From: Actinomycetota bacterium
Lineage (GTDB): Bacteria > Actinomycetota > Actinomycetes > Nanopelagicales > Nanopelagicaceae
Length of the DNA stretch: 10,221 nt
NCBI GenBank assembly: GCA_009705235.1
Contig: WLCR01000025.1
Location: forward strand, 1-10,221
Direction of reading: 5' to 3'
Below are positions 6,494 to 10,221 of the stretch, in pieces (within the stretch, counting starts at the first letter, position 1; every line of letters starts with the position of its first letter). The position numbers and the translations under genes are program-made. A model generated the notes under the pieces. That model did no database searches and was not told the origin of the DNA. It saw nothing but the letters and a program-made list of their open reading frames with translations.

Positions 6494-7447
6494 ATGAAGA
6501 AGGTAATTTCAGGAATAGCCGTTGCTGTATTAGCAATTACAGGTGGTGCCCTATCTAGCGGAGCTGCCTATGCAGCGCCAGCTGCATCGACACTAATAAT
6601 GTCAGGCGGAAACGGAGTATTCGACTTAGGTCCAATCGTAATTAATGGAACAGCCAGCGCGCCAGGAGTAGTTGCATTTACGGTAAATGGCAAAGTTGTA
6701 ACAGGCTGTGAAGCGGTACCAACAACTACTGTGACTCCCTTTGTCGCAAAGTGCTCATGGATTCCAGCGGCATCCGGAACAACCCTAATCACAGGTGCAT
6801 TTACACCCACTGATGTAGCAAGTTTTGCGCCAGCTATAAGTAATAACTTGAATGTAAAAATTGGCGTCCCTGTTCAGGGAATCGTTTCCCCAATACATAT
6901 TTATGTTGACACAGTTCTTGCAACTGGATCAACTGGCGTGCTTGCACCACGTTTCAATGGTTGCGCAATCATGAACGAATTTATGGTTGGTCAAACTATC
7001 GTTTTTCGTGTCTATGCCAACAACGCTGATCAAGGTGGAGCGGTAATGGATTCTGCAAATACCTCAAAAGCATTTATTGAGGTAGCCGGAATTAAAGACC
7101 CAATTGCCATGTCATATGGAAACCACAGTGGTGTCGCTTTTTGGACAGCTGTTCTAAAGACAGGTGCAGCACCTTTGTACAGCACTATCGGAGTTATTAA
7201 CTACAAGGTGACTTTGGTTGCTAAAGATTCAAGCACAATGAAGGTGCTTTCAACAAAGCTGACACCTAAATTAGAAAACGGAAAGCGCGTACTGGATGCT
7301 TCAGGTCGCACAGTGTATGAGCGCGTTAGTTATTACCGCACCGTTAAGTTATCAATTCCACTAAAAGGTGCAACAGGAATTTGGACTTCAAACTTCACTG
7401 CTAATTCTCAATTAAGTTTGTTTGCAGCTCCTACCATCACAAAATAA
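6494..7447 (+). CDS. Exported protein with bacterial Ig-like domain
   Basis: This 317-residue protein has a Sec signal peptide at 1-27 (cleavage near AYA). Residues 31-123 look like a bacterial Ig-like domain of the Big type: GTASAPGVVAFTVNG at 52-66, then C72 and C87 (KCSW) placed for a disulphide, then the TLITGAFTPTD strand. The second part (about 150-245) has RFNGCAIMNEFMVGQTIVFR, YGNHSG and AFWTAV. It resembles an extracellular beta domain I recall from uncharacterised exported proteins with a Cys...G-x-x-(I/V)-V-(F/W)-R pattern; this likeness is from memory and unverified. There is no cell-wall anchor motif or C-terminal membrane helix. The Shine-Dalgarno AAGGAG (6483-6488) supports the start. 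It sits 34 bases after one exported-protein gene and 30 before the next, suggesting one operon. The function is unknown; a surface or adhesive role is a guess. Confidence 0.8.
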   Translation: MKKVISGIAVAVLAITGGALSSGAAYAAPAASTLIMSGGNGVFDLGPIVINGTASAPGVVAFTVNGKVVTGCEAVPTTTVTPFVAKCSWIPAASGTTLITGAFTPTDVASFAPAISNNLNVKIGVPVQGIVSPIHIYVDTVLATGSTGVLAPRFNGCAIMNEFMVGQTIVFRVYANNADQGGAVMDSANTSKAFIEVAGIKDPIAMSYGNHSGVAFWTAVLKTGAAPLYSTIGVINYKVTLVAKDSSTMKVLSTKLTPKLENGKRVLDASGRTVYERVSYYRTVKLSIPLKGATGIWTSNFTANSQLSLFAAPTITK

Positions 7448-7477
7448 ATATCAGATAACTAAACGATCGGAGAGAAA

Positions 7478-9133
7478 ATGCGTAAGAGATATAAAGCGGC
7501 ACGAATAGGAGTGGTGGCTGTCCTAGCCTTAGGATTCATCACTCCTGCTCATGCAGTAGATAATCCAGTTAAATTGGTCGCACCAAAGGAAATTAATGTT
7601 CCGGCCCTACCATTTACTGGGCTCACGGCTGCGGCATTTACTGCTCCATCAAATATGGTGAATTTAGAAATTTCACCGTCACAGATGTTTATTGGAGATG
7701 CATTTACTATCACCGGAAAAGGATTGCCCGGAAACACACCGGTCACCCTGACTTGGTCAACAAGTGATGCAACGTGGGTGACAGATGTTCAACCGAACAC
7801 GGTTAATTACATGGGAACTTCGTATTCAAAGTACAACGTGGTTATGACAACTCTTTCAACAGATGCTCTTGGTGGATTTGTTTACAAAACTAAGGTGCCT
7901 TCAGATTTTGGTGGAGTGCATGATATTTACGCTGTAAACAATGGGGTGGCATTAGCTCATGGTGGAATTCAGGTTGCTCGAACACTTACAATTTCACCTA
8001 AGAGCGGTCCAATCGGAACACCAATAACAATTACTTACAATGGGCTTGGACCATCACTGTATGCGGCTGGCTCTGCTGTTTATTACGATGGTAAGTACAC
8101 AGGCTCAATGCAAGCTCGTTGGACTCGCGGAACTGCAACAACCACAATCCTTGCAACAGGTCCTGTTGGAAATCACTACATTCAGACTAATGAAGCGATC
8201 AGCTTCTCTTACTTGAATCAGATGCAATCTCCAGTTCCATTTGCTAACAGTGAAATGGGAAGTTTTAAAGTCACCAAGGATCCAGGAATTTTCAAGCCAT
8301 ACTTGATATACCCAAAGTTGATGACACCAACAGTTTCACAACGCACAACTCTGGCTGATATTGGCTTAGATCCCGCAACTAAGGCGACAATGTCTCTACT
8401 TCCTGATCGCGGGATTGTTGGAAGTAAGACAACTATTAAGGCATCAGGCATTCCAACAAAAGGCGTTCACACAATTGTGTGGTCAACCGTTACTGGAAAC
8501 CGCGTTAATTGCACAACTGGAACCTGTTGGATCTACAACCCACTTCCTTTGGGAACTGTAGAAATTACTGATGGAACAGTCAATAAAGAGGTAACAATCC
8601 CTGATCACCTTGGTGGCTATCACGTTATCCAAATCAAGCAGGGCGATGTAATTGAAGCTCAGCAAGTCTTTTATGTAAAAGAGAGCATTCAGCCTTTGCT
8701 TGATGCAAAGGGCAAGGTTGTCACCATGGGTGTTGCAAAAGCAGATCTATCCGGCTCTGTAGATGCATTTGCTCGTGGAGGACAAGGAACACCGACCTAC
8801 ACTTTCAAAGAAGGCGAAGAGTTCACTCTTAGCCTAAAGGGTGTTGGTTGGACACAGATGGACAACACATTGGCTGTTGCCTATGACAATAGCTATGTTG
8901 GATATGGCTGTGGATTTAATTCAAATGGATACCTAGTAGTTCACTTGAAGGCAATGGGAGGCGTTGGAACACACATTATTTCAATGCGTCCATTGCTCTA
9001 CACACAGCAGCCATCTTTTGCCAACACGCCATATGGAATGGTGCCGATCCTTTCATCAGAAAATGACCTTCCAGGACTTGCGCTTGGTTATCAAATTCCA
9101 ACTGTTTACTTTGCGATAAGAATCGTTAAGTAA
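7478..9133 (+). CDS. Large exported protein with duplicated two-domain beta architecture
   Basis: This 551-residue protein has a Sec signal peptide at 1-26 (cleavage after AHA). The mature part shows an A-B-A'-B' layout. Module A (64-168) and A' (305-402) share ISP/LLP-x-x-x-(F/V)(I/V)G, (L/I)xW-S-T and a late (D)-(F/L)GG-(V)H/YH block (144-149 and 377-382). Module B (170-266) and B' (440-551) share G-(L/V)-G, AVYYDGKYTG / AVAYDNSYVG (200-209 and 466-475), VG-N/T-H (230-233 and 496-499) and a PxFAN motif (254-257 and 512-516). The opening of each A and B module resembles IPT/TIG-like Ig folds. C345 and C350 form a close pair. No anchor, protease or sugar-cleaving motif is visible. The Shine-Dalgarno CGGAGAG lies four bases before the ATG. 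It is the last gene before the terminator at 9151. The function is unknown. Confidence 0.8.
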   Translation: MRKRYKAARIGVVAVLALGFITPAHAVDNPVKLVAPKEINVPALPFTGLTAAAFTAPSNMVNLEISPSQMFIGDAFTITGKGLPGNTPVTLTWSTSDATWVTDVQPNTVNYMGTSYSKYNVVMTTLSTDALGGFVYKTKVPSDFGGVHDIYAVNNGVALAHGGIQVARTLTISPKSGPIGTPITITYNGLGPSLYAAGSAVYYDGKYTGSMQARWTRGTATTTILATGPVGNHYIQTNEAISFSYLNQMQSPVPFANSEMGSFKVTKDPGIFKPYLIYPKLMTPTVSQRTTLADIGLDPATKATMSLLPDRGIVGSKTTIKASGIPTKGVHTIVWSTVTGNRVNCTTGTCWIYNPLPLGTVEITDGTVNKEVTIPDHLGGYHVIQIKQGDVIEAQQVFYVKESIQPLLDAKGKVVTMGVAKADLSGSVDAFARGGQGTPTYTFKEGEEFTLSLKGVGWTQMDNTLAVAYDNSYVGYGCGFNSNGYLVVHLKAMGGVGTHIISMRPLLYTQQPSFANTPYGMVPILSSENDLPGLALGYQIPTVYFAIRIVK

Positions 9134-9150
9134 CTTCTTCTGGGACAGAC

Positions 9151-9187
9151 CCCCGTCTTTGACTTATGTCAGAGACGGGGTTTTCCT
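9151..9187 (+). terminator. Intrinsic terminator of the exported-protein cluster
   Basis: A 13-bp stem (CCCCGTCTTTGAC 9151-9163 with GTCAGAGACGGGG 9168-9180, one G-T pair) closes a TTAT loop and is followed by TTTTCCT. It starts 17 bases after the stop of the 551-residue gene. The minus-strand side lacks a U-run, so it acts mainly on plus-strand transcripts. Its loop contains the stop codon of the convergent transporter gene. Confidence 0.92.
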
Positions 9188-10221
9188 TTGCCCCCACCAA
9201 TTCCATTTGCCCAACAAGACCATGGCACTTGGAAGTAGCAAGCTACGAATGATCGTTGCATCAATTAAAACTCCGGCAGCAAGCCCGATACCCAATTGCT
9301 GCAGCCCAGCAAAATGTCCTGTTATCAATCCAGTCAGAGCTGTTATAAAAATTAGGGCAGCTGCAGTAACTACAGTTCCAGAATTTCTCATGCCTTCGCG
9401 GATCGCTTCTTCATTACTGGCACCACGCTCCCACGCTTCTCGCATTCTAGAAACTATGAATATTTCATAATCCATGGAAAGTCCAAACAAAATAGCAAAG
9501 AGCAATATCAGCACCCAAGCTTCTAATTGCTCAAGTTGATACGTACCGATACCAAATTTGAAGACTAAAACCACTATTGCAAAAGAGGTAGCTATAGAAA
9601 TCAAATCAAGGATGATTGCTTTAGCGGCTAAAACTATTGACCGAAAGGTTCTTAAAAGAATGAAGAATGTAAGCAACATAATCAGAGAAAAAATCATTGG
9701 CATGGAAGATTTAATCGCTTCAAGTAAGTCCACACCTTGTGCTGGCGCACCACCGAGATAGATTTTTGTGCCTGCAGGAAATCCTGAATTGGGAATGTAG
9801 TCATCCCTTAGTTGATCTACTAATTGCTTTGTTTGATCTGAGCCAAGATCATGTTGACCAAACACGTAGATCCGAAGATATCGTCCTGAAGCATCTATAT
9901 AGGGCCACTTTTCACCGCTAGCCACTGTGAAAACCTCTGGATTAGCTGCTAATTTCTTTGCAAACTCAAAACGTATTACCGGGATATCTGGCGATCCCGA
10001 ATGTGTTTCTAGATCAATGACAATTTCATGGGGAGTAATTACTCCAATACCTACCTTATCTGTAACGCTATCTAGTGCTCGTGCCGACTCTAGATGTGCA
10101 GGAATTGCGCTGAGCGAACTCGGAGTCACCTGCAGCCACAAAAGTGCTGACAGAAGAATAGAAAGCGCAATGAGTGTTGATGCAAGAACCTTGCCAGGCT
10201 TGCCAATTGCGAAATTTGTAA
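9164..10221 (-). CDS. MMPL/RND family transporter, C-terminal half (partial)
   Basis: The minus-strand frame is open from the right edge to a TAA at 9166-9164, giving 351 visible residues. The first of these run TNFAIGKPGKV and then a hydrophobic helix ending LLSALLWLQV, so the frame continues upstream and the TTG at 10141 is not the start. After that helix comes an extracytoplasmic porter-like domain of about 130 residues, then a block of five membrane helices. The signature LFGLSMDYEIFIVSRM (encoded around 9488-9441) is the MMPL motif, whose Asp-Tyr pair takes part in proton relay in mycobacterial MmpL3. These proteins move lipids or other hydrophobic compounds using the proton gradient. 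Full-length members are usually 700 residues or more, so roughly half is missing. The tail is short and basic. The cargo cannot be told from the sequence. Confidence 0.92.
   Translation of the reverse strand, partial: TNFAIGKPGKVLASTLIALSILLSALLWLQVTPSSLSAIPAHLESARALDSVTDKVGIGVITPHEIVIDLETHSGSPDIPVIRFEFAKKLAANPEVFTVASGEKWPYIDASGRYLRIYVFGQHDLGSDQTKQLVDQLRDDYIPNSGFPAGTKIYLGGAPAQGVDLLEAIKSSMPMIFSLIMLLTFFILLRTFRSIVLAAKAIILDLISIATSFAIVVLVFKFGIGTYQLEQLEAWVLILLFAILFGLSMDYEIFIVSRMREAWERGASNEEAIREGMRNSGTVVTAAALIFITALTGLITGHFAGLQQLGIGLAAGVLIDATIIRSLLLPSAMVLLGKWNWWGQRKTPSLT

Noticed and set aside
9159-9470. Plus-strand open frame of 103 codons opposite the MMPL gene
   Set aside because: It begins inside the terminator and is antisense to well-conserved MMPL helices. 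Its translation shows no protein-like features.
1-10221. CRISPR arrays, insertion sequences, phage genes, tRNA or rRNA genes
   Set aside because: No direct-repeat arrays, transposase or integrase motifs, terminal repeats, or recognisable tRNA/rRNA sequences were seen on either strand.

Overview
The window looks like chromosomal DNA of a moderately low-GC actinobacterium. Three things point this way. The aldehyde dehydrogenase matches the actinobacterial ThcA type closely. The gene-dense layout and small intergenic gaps fit. The secreted proteins carry a Cys-Tyr-Lys-Gly-Thr...Cys-Pro-x-Gly-Tyr motif that I associate with freshwater acI/Nanopelagicales genomes. The placement is an inference from protein sequence and general composition, because there is no rRNA or marker gene here.

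Layout. At 1-916, on the minus strand, lie a TipAS-type ligand-binding-domain gene (cut by the window edge) and an AlkD-like DNA alkylation repair gene. Divergent from these, at 1014-2960, is a ThcA/ExaC-type NAD-dependent aldehyde dehydrogenase followed by its usual partner, a DUF779 gene. The DUF779 reading frame carries an in-frame TAA at codon 15. At 2997-3119 there is a well-supported yybP-ykoY manganese riboswitch with a visible Shine-Dalgarno-sequestering platform in front of a TerC-family membrane protein (3122-4120). It is followed by undecaprenyl-diphosphatase (uppP, 4150-4986) and a DUF1801 + MORN-like protein (4983-5555) that overlaps uppP by four bases.

After a 238-bp gap, three consecutive genes (5794-9133) encode signal-peptide-bearing exported proteins: a small Cys-containing beta-type protein, a bacterial Ig-like protein, and a 551-residue protein built as an A-B-A'-B' tandem duplication. 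They end at a strong intrinsic terminator (9151-9184). That terminator overlaps the stop codon of a convergent MMPL/RND-type transporter gene whose N-terminal half lies beyond the right edge.

Functionally, the left part deals with DNA damage and aldehyde detoxification, the middle with manganese efflux and recycling of the cell-wall lipid carrier, and the right with the cell surface. The items most worth following up are the riboswitch mechanism, the DUF779 nonsense codon and the uncharacterised three-gene exported-protein cluster.
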